In this document: positions 53,124 to 61,994 of the stretch, in pieces
Layout of the letters: every line of letters starts with the position of its first letter
How positions within the stretch are numbered: position 1 is the stretch's first letter
Assembly (NCBI GenBank): GCA_029260395.1
Contig: JAJDDJ010000014.1
Span: forward strand, 1 to 64,000
Length of the DNA stretch: 64,000 nucleotides
Reading direction: 5' to 3'
DNA from: Phycisphaerales bacterium
Lineage (GTDB): Bacteria > Planctomycetota > Phycisphaerae > Phycisphaerales > UBA1924
Notes under the pieces: generated by a model
Seen by the model: only the letters and a program-made list of their open reading frames with translations
Databases searched by the model: none
What the model was told of the DNA's origin: nothing
Position numbers and translations under genes: made by a program

Positions 53124-56100
53124 ACGGAATCTCCTTGTGCCAGCGGCACGGCGGGGCTAGATGCTGGACGGGCCAAGCGGAACTTCCACTCAGCGGCCCA
53201 GCAGTACAGAATGGGAACAACAAACCAAGTCATCGATGCGACGGCCATTCCGCCGAACGAAGGGATGGCCATGGGGACCATGATGTCCGAGCCGCGACCG
53301 GTACTGGTGAGCACGGGCAACAGCGCGAGGATGGTGGTCGCGCTCGTCATGACCGCGGCACGGATACGGAGTTGGCCGCCGTTCACGACGGCCTGGCGAA
53401 TCTCCTCGATCGAGTCGGGCTTGTCCTCGGCCATCGACTGTTCGATGCGAGTCGCCATGATGACGCCGTCGTCGGTCGCGATGCCGAAGAGAGCAAGAAA
53501 GCCGACCCAGACGGCGACGCTCAGGTTGTACGGCTCTATCTGGAAGAGACCGCGGAGGTCTGCGCCGAGCAGCGTGGTGTCGAGGAACCACGGCTGCGCG
53601 TAGAGCCACAGCATGATGAACCCGCCCCCCCACGCGACGAAGACTCCTGAGAAAACCATGAACGTGACGCTGACCTTGCGGAACTGGAAGTAGAGCAGCA
53701 GGAAGATGGCCGCGAGCGCTAAAGGAAGCACGATCGTCATTCGTTTTGCGGCCCGGACCTGGTTCTTGTACGAGCCCGAGAATTCGAAACTTACACCGGC
53801 GGGAACGACGACATCACCCGTGTCGATAGCATCCTGGATCAGCCGTTGTGCGTCTCGAACAACCGTCACCTCGGCGTAACCGGGCAACTTGTCGAAGAGC
53901 ACATACGACACGAGGAAAGTGTCCTCGCTTTTGACCATCTGCGGCCCGCGCCTGTATTCAAGAGTGCTCAGTTCGCGGAGCGGAACCTGCGCCCCCATGG
54001 GTGTCGGCACGAGGATGTCACCCAGTGTCTCGGGCTGATCACGCAGCTCGCGGAGGTAGCGGACACGTACCGGGTAGCGTTCGCGGCCTTCGACGGTCAT
54101 GGTCAGCGGCTTGCCACCGATCGCGACCTCGATGACTTCTTGCACGGCCGCGATGGTGAGCCCGTAGCGGGCGATTTTGTCGCGATCGATGTCGATCTCA
54201 AGGTACGGCTTGCCGACGACGCGGTCGGCAAAAACCGCGAGCGGCTGGACACTTGGAACTTGTTTCAGCAGGCGTTCGAGTTCAAGCCCGAACGATTCGA
54301 TCGATTCGAGGGTGGGGCCATAGACCTTGATGCCCATCGGGGCGCGAAACCCCGACTGGAGCATGACGATGCGTGTTTCGATCGGTTGTAGCTTTGGTGC
54401 GCTCGTCACGCCCGGCATGTCGGCTGCGGTGACGATGGCATCCCAGATGTCCTGATTGGACTCGATTTCGTCCCGCCACTGACGGAACGGTCGGCCGTGT
54501 TCGTCTTCGATCAGATCGCCAAGCTCATCACGTGCAAAGGCGTTTGTCTCGTCGTCGAAGCGGAAGTCGAGTCGGTGGCCTTGCTCGTCGGTGAGATACT
54601 CACTCTTGTACTGGATCACCGTCTCGATCATGGAGATCGGAGCCGGGTCGAGCGGGCTCTCGACGCGGCCGATCTTGCCTACCGCCATCTCGACCTCGGG
54701 CACGCTCATGATCCGAAGGTCGAGTTCCTTCAGAATGTCTGTCGCCTCACCGATGGAGGCGTGCGACATGGTCGTCGGCATGTAGAGGAACGCGCCCTCA
54801 TCAAGCGAAGGCATGAACTCGCTGCCCAGGCCCTGGAACGCGTGGGCGATCTCGACGGCCGTTCCGCTTTGCCGCACCGACTCTGGAAGCCACCCCCAGA
54901 CCCGATCGAAGCCGAGCCACACGGTCGCACCGATTAGTACAACGCAGAGCGCCGGAGATAGGCCGATCAGTTTGTGACGCAGCGTCCACGCGAGCACATG
55001 CGGGAAGGCAAGCCGGACGAACCAGAATGCGAGCAACAGCCCGCCGACGATCGCACCGATGAACAGGGCGTTGCCAACCAGCCCGGGCTCGGGTCCGAGA
55101 GGCTCCCACGCGCCCGCAAGCACGATGAGCACGACCCCAACAGCGATCAGGTTTGCGGACCACTGGAGGCCGCGAGAAACGATCGCGGGCAACCAAGGCT
55201 TGGCGAGATAGAACGCTCCGAAGGCAACGATGATCAGACCGCCGATCGCGTGCAGCCAAATTGCTACCGCGGTCCCCGCGAGCGTCAGTGTGATGGCTCC
55301 GGCGGAGCGAATCAACCTGGCCTTGGGGCGGAATCCCATCAACACGTGCGCGGCCGCAGGAAGAATCGTCAGTGCGATGATGATCGCCGAGATGAGCGCG
55401 AAGGTCTTGGTGTACGCGAGCGGTTTGAACAGCTTGCCCTCGGCCGCTTCCATCGTGAAGACCGGGAGGAAGCCGACTACGGTCGTCGCGACCGCTGTCA
55501 GGACCGCGCCGCCGACCTCGGTCGTAGCCCGATAGATCACTTCGAGAGTCGGTTCGTCACTCTGGCCCCTTTCCGATTCTTCCAGCCTTCGCAGGATGTT
55601 CTCACTGAGCACGATGCCCATGTCCACGATCGTGCCGATGGCGATTGCGATGCCCGAGAGCGCCACAATGTTCGCGTCCACGCCGAATGTCTTCATGCCG
55701 ATAAAGGTCATCAGGACGGTGATCGGCAGCATCGCTCCAATGAGCAGGCTGCTGCGCAGGTGCATGACCATTAACACGACGACGATGATCGTGACGAGGA
55801 CTTGTTGAGAGATGGCCGAGTTGAGTGTTTCGAGCGTCTCGCGGATGAGCCCCGAGCGGTCGTAGAACGGCACGATGGTGACCCGGCTCTCAGTGCCATC
55901 GGCGAGCACCTTGGTCGGCAGCCCGGACGCGATGTCGTCGATCTTGTCTTTGACCCGTTGGATCGTCGCCATCGGGTTCTCGCCGTAGCGGACGACCACT
56001 ACCCCGCCCACGGCTTCGACGCCCGCCTTGGTCAGCACGCCTCGCCGGAGCGCCGGGCCGAGCGAGACCTTGGCGATGTCCCTGACGAGGATCGGCTGGC

Positions 56101-56944
56101 CGTCGCGGGCGGTGATCGCGGCCTGTTCGAGATCTGCGACACTCTCGATGAAACCAAGCCCGCGCACGATGTACTCGGCACGATTGACTTCGATCGTGCG
56201 AGCGCCGACATCGAGGTTGCTCTGGCGCACCGCGCCGATGACTTGTTGAAGGGAGATGCCCGCTGCCCGCATGGCATCTGGGTCTACATCGACCTGATAC
56301 TCCTGCACAAAGCCGCCGATTGAGGCGACCTCGGCGACGCCCTCCACGCCGGCGAGTTTGAACTTGACCGTGAAGTCCTGGATCGAACGGAGTTCTTCCG
56401 GACCCCAGCCGCCGGTCGGTCTGCCATCGGAGTCACGCCCTTCAAGCGTGTACCAAAAAACCTGCCCGAGTGCTGTTGCGTCAGGGCCGAGCGCCGGAGA
56501 GACGCCGGGTGGGAGCGTGCCTGCGGGCAGCGAGTTGAGCTTCTCAAGCACGCGGGAACGTGACCAGTAGAAGTCCACGCCGTCTTCGAAAACGATATAG
56601 ATCGTCGAGAAGCCGAAGACCGAGTAGCTGCGGATGTCCTTGACGCCCGGAAGACCGAGCATCGCGACGGTCATTGGGTAGCTGATCTGGTCGTCAATGT
56701 CTTGCGGGCTTCTGCCCGGCCACTCGGTGAAGACGATCTGCTGGTTCTCGCCGATATCCGGGATCGCGTCGACCGGCACCGGGTCACGAGCAAGCCCGCC
56801 GAGGTCCCAGTCGAAGGGAGCAACGAGCACTCCCCAGAAGAGCGTGCCGATCAGCACGATCGCGACTACCAGTTTCTGTTCGAGGCAGAAGCGGATCAGC
56901 GCGTTGACCGGGCCGCGTGTTGGGGGCCGCTGGAGATCAGTCAT
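53120..56944 (-). CDS. CusA/CzcA-type heavy-metal RND efflux pump with extra membrane segment
   Basis: ATG at 56944 (TDLQRPPTRG) gives 1274 aa; the open frame upstream to 57175 is shadow of the adaptor gene. Family features include DAIPDIGENQQIVFTEWPGR, the proton-relay helix with IAIAIGTIVDMGIVLSENIL, and late LFGIATDDGVIMATRIEQ. It is longer than CusA (about 1047 aa). The excess lies mainly after the first half, where four or five extra hydrophobic helices (ITLTLAGTAVAIWLHAIGGL, LIAVGVVLIVLAGAW, FIGAIVGGLLLAFWFVRLAF) separate the two transporter halves. It exports copper, silver or similar ions with its adaptor and outer-membrane partner. Confidence 0.93.
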   Translation of the reverse strand: MTDLQRPPTRGPVNALIRFCLEQKLVVAIVLIGTLFWGVLVAPFDWDLGGLARDPVPVDAIPDIGENQQIVFTEWPGRSPQDIDDQISYPMTVAMLGLPGVKDIRSYSVFGFSTIYIVFEDGVDFYWSRSRVLEKLNSLPAGTLPPGVSPALGPDATALGQVFWYTLEGRDSDGRPTGGWGPEELRSIQDFTVKFKLAGVEGVAEVASIGGFVQEYQVDVDPDAMRAAGISLQQVIGAVRQSNLDVGARTIEVNRAEYIVRGLGFIESVADLEQAAITARDGQPILVRDIAKVSLGPALRRGVLTKAGVEAVGGVVVVRYGENPMATIQRVKDKIDDIASGLPTKVLADGTESRVTIVPFYDRSGLIRETLETLNSAISQQVLVTIIVVVLMVMHLRSSLLIGAMLPITVLMTFIGMKTFGVDANIVALSGIAIAIGTIVDMGIVLSENILRRLEESERGQSDEPTLEVIYRATTEVGGAVLTAVATTVVGFLPVFTMEAAEGKLFKPLAYTKTFALISAIIIALTILPAAAHVLMGFRPKARLIRSAGAITLTLAGTAVAIWLHAIGGLIIVAFGAFYLAKPWLPAIVSRGLQWSANLIAVGVVLIVLAGAWEPLGPEPGLVGNALFIGAIVGGLLLAFWFVRLAFPHVLAWTLRHKLIGLSPALCVVLIGATVWLGFDRVWGWLPESVRQSGTAVEIAHAFQGLGSEFMPSLDEGAFLYMPTTMSHASIGEATDILKELDLRIMSVPEVEMAVGKIGRVESPLDPAPISMIETVIQYKSEYLTDEQGHRLDFRFDDETNAFARDELGDLIEDEHGRPFRQWRDEIESNQDIWDAIVTAADMPGVTSAPKLQPIETRIVMLQSGFRAPMGIKVYGPTLESIESFGLELERLLKQVPSVQPLAVFADRVVGKPYLEIDIDRDKIARYGLTIAAVQEVIEVAIGGKPLTMTVEGRERYPVRVRYLRELRDQPETLGDILVPTPMGAQVPLRELSTLEYRRGPQMVKSEDTFLVSYVLFDKLPGYAEVTVVRDAQRLIQDAIDTGDVVVPAGVSFEFSGSYKNQVRAAKRMTIVLPLALAAIFLLLYFQFRKVSVTFMVFSGVFVAWGGGFIMLWLYAQPWFLDTTLLGADLRGLFQIEPYNLSVAVWVGFLALFGIATDDGVIMATRIEQSMAEDKPDSIEEIRQAVVNGGQLRIRAAVMTSATTILALLPVLTSTGRGSDIMVPMAIPSFGGMAVASMTWFVVPILYCWAAEWKFRLARPASSPAVPLAQGDSV

Positions 56945-58973
56945 TGCCGTGCCCCTCATGTTCACTTTCGACTGAAGGGGCATCGAGTGGTGCGAAGGAC
57001 TCACTGATCTCGCCGCAGCGGAGCATCTGATCGCCGAAGTACGGGTTGTTGATCTGCGTGCCGCGTTGGAGCCAATCTGCCCCCTTGAAATCGAATGCCA
57101 TTGGGCAGTGGGCGAGGCTCCACTCCTCGCTGCCGCGGTGCCCAAATCGGCGTTGCAGCACGATCGCGCCTTCACTCATCCGTTCGAAGCGCGCTCGAGC
57201 GCTGTCAATGCTGGTGATGGCATCCTCGATGCGGAGTCGCGAAGCCGCACGACGCCACTCGGCGAGTGGCTCGCCGACGAGCCCGGACTCTTTAACGAAA
57301 CCGAGTGCCGTCTTGATGTCCGCCGCCGCCTGCACGAAGCCGCCGAGATCGTCAGCCGCGAGCGATTCCTGAGCGTCGAAGTATGCGGCGTAGACGGGCT
57401 TGAGGGCGAACACAAAGCTGTCGGGCACAGGCACGCGGCTGGGTATGTCAGGCATCGAGTCGGCCGCCATCCCGCCGTGGCCCGCGTGCGGATTTCCTCC
57501 GCCCCCGCCCCCGGGTGTCATCATGCTGGGCTTGGCTGCGATCTGCATCGCGCTGTCGATCCTGAAGGCACCATTCACTACGACAGAATCACCGCGGTTC
57601 AGGCCGTCGCGCACAATGTAGAAGTCGCCCGCACGCGACCCCAGCACGACCGCTCGCCCCTCGTAGGTCGGCCTCTCGGCGTCGGCCACCTGGACGTACA
57701 CTACGGACCGCGTGCCCGTAAAGAGCACGGCCGATCGTGGGATCACCAGTGGTTCTTCCGCTCCATCGGGATCACCAACGACGCCGAGCGACTCGGCGGG
57801 CACCATGTCCATGCCGCAGATGTCGCACTGGCCTGGGACGTCCTTCACAACGGTCGGGTGCATCGGGCTCACCCAGCGACCCGCGAGTTCGTTGCTGACA
57901 ACAGCCCCATCGGCGGCGACTCTTGTCCGGACCACAGCCGACGCGAACATGCCCGGCTTGAGGCGGCGATCGGAGTTCTCGACGGCGACCCGCACCGCGG
58001 CAGTCCGTGTCCGTTCATCGACCATCGGCTCAATGAACGAGACACGCCCCTCGAACGTCTCGCCCGGGTGCGCCTCGACGGTGAAACTCACCGGCTGCCC
58101 CCAGCGGAGCAGGGGGAGTTGCGACTCGTAGGCCTGCATATCGAGCCAGAGCCGGGAGAGATCAGCGATCGTCGCGATCGGGGTGCCGGTCTGCACGTAA
58201 TCACCCTCGCGAACCGCGAGATGTGTGACAACGCCGCCGATTGGGGCGTAGATGGTCAATCGATCCGAGTCGAACGAACCACCCTCGGCCGCCGCGATCT
58301 GTTCGGGCGCAATCCCGAAAAGCCGCAGTTTCTCTCGGGCTGCAGCGAGCGTGTCGCGCGTGGCAGAACGAATCAGCTCACTGGTTGCGCTGCTGTCGGT
58401 TGATGCAATCTTGCTCTGCCGCAGTTCCTCGAAGGCCGCGAGCAGATCGGGGCTGTAAATCTCCGCCATGTGATCCGCCCGAGCGACGGGAACACCGAGG
58501 TAGTTGACAAACAGGCGTTCAATCCGGCCGGGGAAGTACGCTGTCAAACGTGCGACCGAGGTCTCGTCATAGGTCACCTTGCCGTAGAGCCGGACCTCCG
58601 CGGTCGGGAAGAAGCGGCCGACGGGTGCCGTCTCGATCTGGCTCATCGCTGCGGCCGCTTTGCTCATCGTCACGCGCAGCTCGCCGCCTTCACCGCCGCC
58701 GTCGGCGACAGGAATTAGGTCCATGAAGCAGATCGGACACTTTGCGTTCGGATCGGGAAGCCGCACAGAGGGGTGCATCGAGCAGGTGTACATCTGCGGT
58801 TCGCCGACGCTTTCGGCGTGGTCATGGTCCTCCGACACGGGCGCAGGGCTAGGACCACCCATTCGGTAGCCGACGACGAGCGCCGCAATGATCAACACCA
58901 CCGCAACGCCAGCCGCGGTGTGCTTCCACAGCCAACCGATCGCCGATCGACCTTTGTTCATGATCGTGCTCAT
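56937..58973 (-). CDS. CusB-type RND adaptor with two heavy-metal-binding motifs and DUF3347
   Basis: The 678-aa periplasmic adaptor has one membrane anchor (AAGVAVVLIIAALVVGYRMG), then a heavy-metal-binding motif YTCSMHPSV with CPICFMDLIP at about 60-95. The core adaptor domains follow (YGKVTYDETSVARLTAYFPG, LTIYAPIGGVVTHLAVREGD, RLWLDMQAYESQLP). A second metal motif is inserted near residue 370 (WVSPMHPTVVKDVPGQCDIC). After a His/Gly-rich linker (HAGHGG) a DUF3347-like copper-binding region ends the protein (FVFALKPVYAAYFDAQESL, HCPMAF). It overlaps both flanking genes. Confidence 0.93.
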   Translation of the reverse strand: MSTIMNKGRSAIGWLWKHTAAGVAVVLIIAALVVGYRMGGPSPAPVSEDHDHAESVGEPQMYTCSMHPSVRLPDPNAKCPICFMDLIPVADGGGEGGELRVTMSKAAAAMSQIETAPVGRFFPTAEVRLYGKVTYDETSVARLTAYFPGRIERLFVNYLGVPVARADHMAEIYSPDLLAAFEELRQSKIASTDSSATSELIRSATRDTLAAAREKLRLFGIAPEQIAAAEGGSFDSDRLTIYAPIGGVVTHLAVREGDYVQTGTPIATIADLSRLWLDMQAYESQLPLLRWGQPVSFTVEAHPGETFEGRVSFIEPMVDERTRTAAVRVAVENSDRRLKPGMFASAVVRTRVAADGAVVSNELAGRWVSPMHPTVVKDVPGQCDICGMDMVPAESLGVVGDPDGAEEPLVIPRSAVLFTGTRSVVYVQVADAERPTYEGRAVVLGSRAGDFYIVRDGLNRGDSVVVNGAFRIDSAMQIAAKPSMMTPGGGGGGNPHAGHGGMAADSMPDIPSRVPVPDSFVFALKPVYAAYFDAQESLAADDLGGFVQAAADIKTALGFVKESGLVGEPLAEWRRAASRLRIEDAITSIDSARARFERMSEGAIVLQRRFGHRGSEEWSLAHCPMAFDFKGADWLQRGTQINNPYFGDQMLRCGEISESFAPLDAPSVESEHEGHGND

Positions 58974-60439
58974 GGCGTTTCCTCACCGGGGATGGTCCCC
59001 GCGTCTTGATCTTGAGTGGATTTCGCTGAGTTGGCGGTACGTGTCGGCACTGTCTCGCCGACCAGGCGATTCAGCCGCGCCAACGCCTGCCCACGGTCCG
59101 CCTTCGCCCGCTCGGCGGAGACCGCGAACTCCAACAGCGTTCTCTCTGTATCCAACAGATCGAGGAAGCTTGTTTCGCCCGCTCGGAACCCGGCGAGCGA
59201 AGCCCGCAACGATTCCTCCGCCTTGGGGATCAGCGTTGTCTCGAACAGCCTGACACGGCGGTCGGCGTCCGTATGTTCGAACCATGCCCGATGGATGCCA
59301 GCGGTTATCTGATTCGCTTGATCTGACCGCTCGCTCGCAGCTGAAAGGCGCCGAGCAACCGATTCACGTACACCGGCCTCGTATTTCTCTCGCCAGAGCG
59401 GCACGCGAATGCCGAAACTCAGCAGAATCGGGTCGTCACCGCTCTCAGGAATGGAGCTGTCCCTCGCCTCGTCGGTCACGAGGTAGTCGAGACCGATCGT
59501 GAAATCGGGAAGCCCGTCCTTGCGAGCGATCTCGGTGCGCACCCGCTGCTCCTCGACATGTTCATCAATAGCAAGCAGCGTCGGATTGGCCCGACGGGCG
59601 ATCTCTGCCAGTTGTTCCGCATCAACTTTGGCTACCACACCGGGGAGCGGCTCAAACGCGGTCACCGGTGTTGAAGCAGGCCGGTTCAGAACTGCGTTGA
59701 GTTCCGCGACCATGGCTGGCCGCATCGACTCGAACTGGATAAGCCGATCTTCAAGCTGCCCGAGTTCCACTTGGATGCGAACCAACTCGGGATGAGAGCC
59801 ACCTCCGACGCGGTAACGCGCTCGAAGCACCCCCTCAAACGATTTCAGCAGGTCAAGGTTGTCATCGGTGATCCGTATCGTTGCATCGAGATACGCCAAG
59901 TCGTGCAACTTAGTCACGATCCGTTCAGTCACCTCAAGCCTCGTCGCTTCAAAGCGATGCCATGCTGCCACCGCTGCACGGGACGCCGCGTCCCGGCGGT
60001 CCCCCAACTGCCCGAACCAAGGGAAGCTCTGCTGAACGCCAACCCGGGCTTGCTGAGCACCAGTTCTGGTCTCCAGTTCATCGAGGAAGAATCCGACTCC
60101 CAGACGCGGATCGGGCAACGCTCCAACCTGCGGCAGGCGCTCGGCTGCTGCACGCCATTGCTGATAAGCGGTCTCGACCCGGGGGCTGTTGAAGAGGGCG
60201 TAGCGCACGTAGTCGTCGGCCGATGATCCCGCCGACAGTGCGGGCAGCGAACCACCATCGTCCGCTTGCTCCCGGTAAGCAGATTCCGGAACTCCAGCGA
60301 CACCGCTCGGCGTGGTGCTTTCAAGTGATCGGAGTCGGTTCGCGGATCGGTCGTAGGGCTGATCGAAGGGTGATGAGCATCCCGCAAGTGGGATCATCAT
60401 CGACACGCCAACCGCGCAAGGGGCAAATCGCAGCGCCAT
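58970..60439 (-). CDS. CusC/TolC-type outer-membrane efflux lipoprotein
   Basis: ATG at 60439 places a lipobox (MIPLAGC) at Cys21; the frame is open to 60517 upstream. The 489-aa protein has the two outer-membrane-efflux repeats, with ARVGVQQSFPWFGQLGDRRD in the first and YLVTDEARDSS then FGIRVPLWREKYEAGV in the second. It forms the outer-membrane duct of the RND complex. Its stop overlaps the start of the adaptor gene (ATGA), and all three efflux genes are in one unit. Confidence 0.9.
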   Translation of the reverse strand: MALRFAPCAVGVSMMIPLAGCSSPFDQPYDRSANRLRSLESTTPSGVAGVPESAYREQADDGGSLPALSAGSSADDYVRYALFNSPRVETAYQQWRAAAERLPQVGALPDPRLGVGFFLDELETRTGAQQARVGVQQSFPWFGQLGDRRDAASRAAVAAWHRFEATRLEVTERIVTKLHDLAYLDATIRITDDNLDLLKSFEGVLRARYRVGGGSHPELVRIQVELGQLEDRLIQFESMRPAMVAELNAVLNRPASTPVTAFEPLPGVVAKVDAEQLAEIARRANPTLLAIDEHVEEQRVRTEIARKDGLPDFTIGLDYLVTDEARDSSIPESGDDPILLSFGIRVPLWREKYEAGVRESVARRLSAASERSDQANQITAGIHRAWFEHTDADRRVRLFETTLIPKAEESLRASLAGFRAGETSFLDLLDTERTLLEFAVSAERAKADRGQALARLNRLVGETVPTRTANSAKSTQDQDAGTIPGEETP

Positions 60440-60538
60440 GGATAGGGCTCCTGGGTTCATCAGGGATCGAAGAAAATCCGAACGATGTAGGGTGCGCGGG
60501 GCCAAGCCTGCGCGCACTGCTCCTACGAGGCTCGGTCT

Positions 60539-60955
60539 CTACGTTCGCCAGATGCCCAGGACAGCCTGCACTTCGTTGTGGGTGAGGCCCGCGAGCCGAC
60601 CAAGTGACTGGACCGAACCGCGTGAGCAGCTGGTACCAGAAGTCGTCATAGGTACCACACGCACCGGAGCGTTCGGCACCGCAGTCTGCGAGACACGGTC
60701 GGAGCGTGGCAGCGGGCCTTCGGGTAGGGGTTGCCGGTGAGGCAGTGGGGCGGCGGAGCATCGGCAGGGACCATCGCTCTTAGGGCAGTAGTCCGTGACG
60801 GTGGTGGTGCCACAGCACGAAACCTCGACCACCACTTCATGGCAATCGGCGAGGCCGCAGGTCAGCCCCTGGGCAGTCTCACCAACCAACCCCGCACCGA
60901 CCCCCGAGAACCCGGCGGCCAGTGCGATCATCAAGATGGCTATCAGTCTGATCAC
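60539..60955 (-). CDS. Small Cys-rich exported protein heading the metal operon
   Basis: GTG at 60955 gives 138 aa with a signal peptide (LIAILMIALAAGFSGVGAGL) and clustered Cys (LTCGLADCHEV, VSCCGTTT, DYCPKSDGPCRCS). The Cys pattern suits periplasmic metal binding or sensing. No family was recognised. The start coincides with the predicted transcription start of the promoter at 60962-60989, and no Shine-Dalgarno sequence precedes it, so the message may be leaderless. A longer frame to 61159 is open but crosses the promoter. Confidence 0.6.
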   Translation of the reverse strand: MIRLIAILMIALAAGFSGVGAGLVGETAQGLTCGLADCHEVVVEVSCCGTTTVTDYCPKSDGPCRCSAAPLPHRQPLPEGPLPRSDRVSQTAVPNAPVRVVPMTTSGTSCSRGSVQSLGRLAGLTHNEVQAVLGIWRT

Positions 60956-60961
60956 GGGAAG

Positions 60962-60989
60962 ATTGTACTCTGAAGGTCCTTGCCTGCAA
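60962..60989 (-). promoter_or_regulatory. Predicted promoter of the metal-export operon
   Basis: On the minus strand TTGCAG (60989-60984) and TACAAT (60967-60962) are separated by 16 bases. The +1 would fall at about 60955, exactly at the GTG of the Cys-rich gene. No extended dyad of a MerR-type operator is obvious. Confidence 0.5.
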
Positions 60990-61082
60990 ACGCTCGGCCT
61001 TGCTCGCCTATTCCTCGCCGGTCCGGGGTTCTCGCCCCGCTCCCCGACCATGGCGCCCAAGTGCCACTGAGTGGAACTATCG

Positions 61083-61290
61083 GCCGGTGCGGCGTGTGCG
61101 CTGCGAAGGCAGGCGCTCAGGACGAGAAAACACGAGAAGAAAGCACGGCGAACGAACAAGGACTACCCGCCGGATCAGCCCCGTGCCTACCGGCTAACTC
61201 CGGAGGGCCTGGCCTCGCTGAGGTCCTCGGCCAATCGAAACAGGCCGTGGGAGCGGAGCACAGGGCCAAGGGCGGTTTCCGGCGGCGGGA
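61083..61290 (+). pseudogene. Truncated GERSA-family copy 3
   Basis: The region encodes KHEKKARRTNKDYPPDQPRA, YRLTPEGLASLRSSANRN and RPWERSTGPR, after which homology to the family stops and unrelated sequence follows. The downstream NAWRHGERSA half is missing. The alternative frame GLPAGSAPCLPANSGGPGLA also remains open, as in the intact unit. Confidence 0.7.
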
Positions 61291-61392
61291 GTGGGGCACC
61301 AGCACGTCTGGCTGAACCGTGCACGCTCCGGACGAGCAGTCCGGGACGTTCGGTCGCAAGTGCCTGCTAAATAGCGAAATACAGGCGACGTT

Positions 61393-61487
61393 GTCAGCGT
61401 GACAGCAGTAGAGACAACACTTGGCTCGGCTCCACTTGTCTGCTGCGATCAAGGAGGCCAACATCGCCCGTCAGCAGGTGGTTCAGA
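61393..61487 (+). pseudogene. Internally deleted remnant of the mobile-unit gene before GERSA copy 4
   Basis: CAGCGTGACAGCAGTAGAGA near 61,393 is the same as the sequence at about 48,811 in the intact unit. Only some 30 bases later the text AAIKEANIARQQVVQNE begins, matching codons near 49,410. About 570 bases present at 48.84-49.41 kb are therefore missing, so this is an internal-deletion derivative. Confidence 0.65.
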
Positions 61488-61790
61488 ATGAGAAAACACG
61501 GCCCGACGCCACGAACGAACAAGGATTGCCGGAGCGGTCAGCCCCGGCCCTACCGGCTGACTCCGGAGAGCCTGGCCTCGCTGAGGTCCTCGGCCAGACA
61601 GAACAGGCCGTGGGAGCAGAGCACAGGGCCGAGGACGGCTGAGGGCAAGGCGGTGAGTTCGCAGAACGCCTGGCGGCACGGAGAGAGATCAGCAGCTGCG
61701 AGTGAGCGTCGGCGGGAGGCGGCGGAGCTGTTTCAAGCGCTTCGCGAGATGATGCGGGAAAGGGATGCAGACCGTCAGGTCGTCCGATGA
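61488..61790 (+). CDS. Small GERSA-family protein, copy 4
   Basis: The 100-aa protein starts at ATG 61488 and carries YRLTPESLASLRSSARQNRP, WEQSTGPRTAEGKAVSSQN and AWRHGERSAAASERRREAAE, with a helical end (LFQALREMMRERDADRQ). It is intact although its upstream partner gene is deleted. It is followed by the tracrRNA terminator on the opposite strand and the Cas9 gene. Function unknown; there is no visible reason to tie it to CRISPR immunity other than proximity. Confidence 0.65.
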   Translation: MRKHGPTPRTNKDCRSGQPRPYRLTPESLASLRSSARQNRPWEQSTGPRTAEGKAVSSQNAWRHGERSAAASERRREAAELFQALREMMRERDADRQVVR

Positions 61791-61822
61791 AAGCTGATTA
61801 TCTCGCCGTTCGAGACGACCAC

Positions 61823-61842
61823 AAAAAAGCCGCAGGCCGCGG
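61823..61842 (-). terminator. Intrinsic terminator of the candidate tracrRNA
   Basis: On the minus strand CCGC (61842-61839) pairs with GCGG (61833-61830) around a 5-base loop, followed after one base by TTTTTT (61828-61823). Confidence 0.75.
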
Positions 61843-61931
61843 GTTGGCGGGCTACGGCGGTCGTCTTTCGACGGTGCCTGCGGTTCTATGAACCTTGTTG
61901 CATGAAACCGCGGGCCGGGATCAATTACACT
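61823..61931 (-). ncRNA. Candidate tracrRNA, divergent from cas9
   Basis: A minus-strand transcript of about 109 nt is bounded by a good promoter (61938-61966) and an intrinsic terminator (61823-61842). Its first part (about 61931-61896) ends in ATGCAACAAGG and would be the anti-repeat; the CAACAAGG resembles the CAATAAGG that follows the anti-repeat in Neisseria-type tracrRNA. Then come hairpins GGTTC-ATA-GAACC, CGTC-GAAA-GACG, and CCGC-GGCCT-GCGG before six T. An additional CCGCAGGC/GCCTGCGG long-range pairing is possible. Position directly upstream of cas9 supports the call; the cognate repeat is not in the window. Confidence 0.75.
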
Positions 61932-61937
61932 GCATCG

Positions 61938-61966
61938 ACTATACCGAGCGACACTTGACCGTGCAA
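61938..61966 (-). promoter_or_regulatory. Sigma-70-type promoter of the candidate tracrRNA
   Basis: On the minus strand TTGCAC (61966-61961) and TATAGT (61943-61938) are 17 bases apart, the ideal spacing. The predicted start is at about 61931. The promoter lies within the 5' region of cas9 and fires in the opposite direction. Confidence 0.75.
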
Positions 61967-61994
61967 GGAGCCCTTCGGGGGACGGGAGCAACAG

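Noticed and set aside
56945..57175. N-terminal extension of the CusA-like protein by 77 codons
   Set aside because: It overlaps the 3' end of the adaptor gene out of frame and lacks family similarity.
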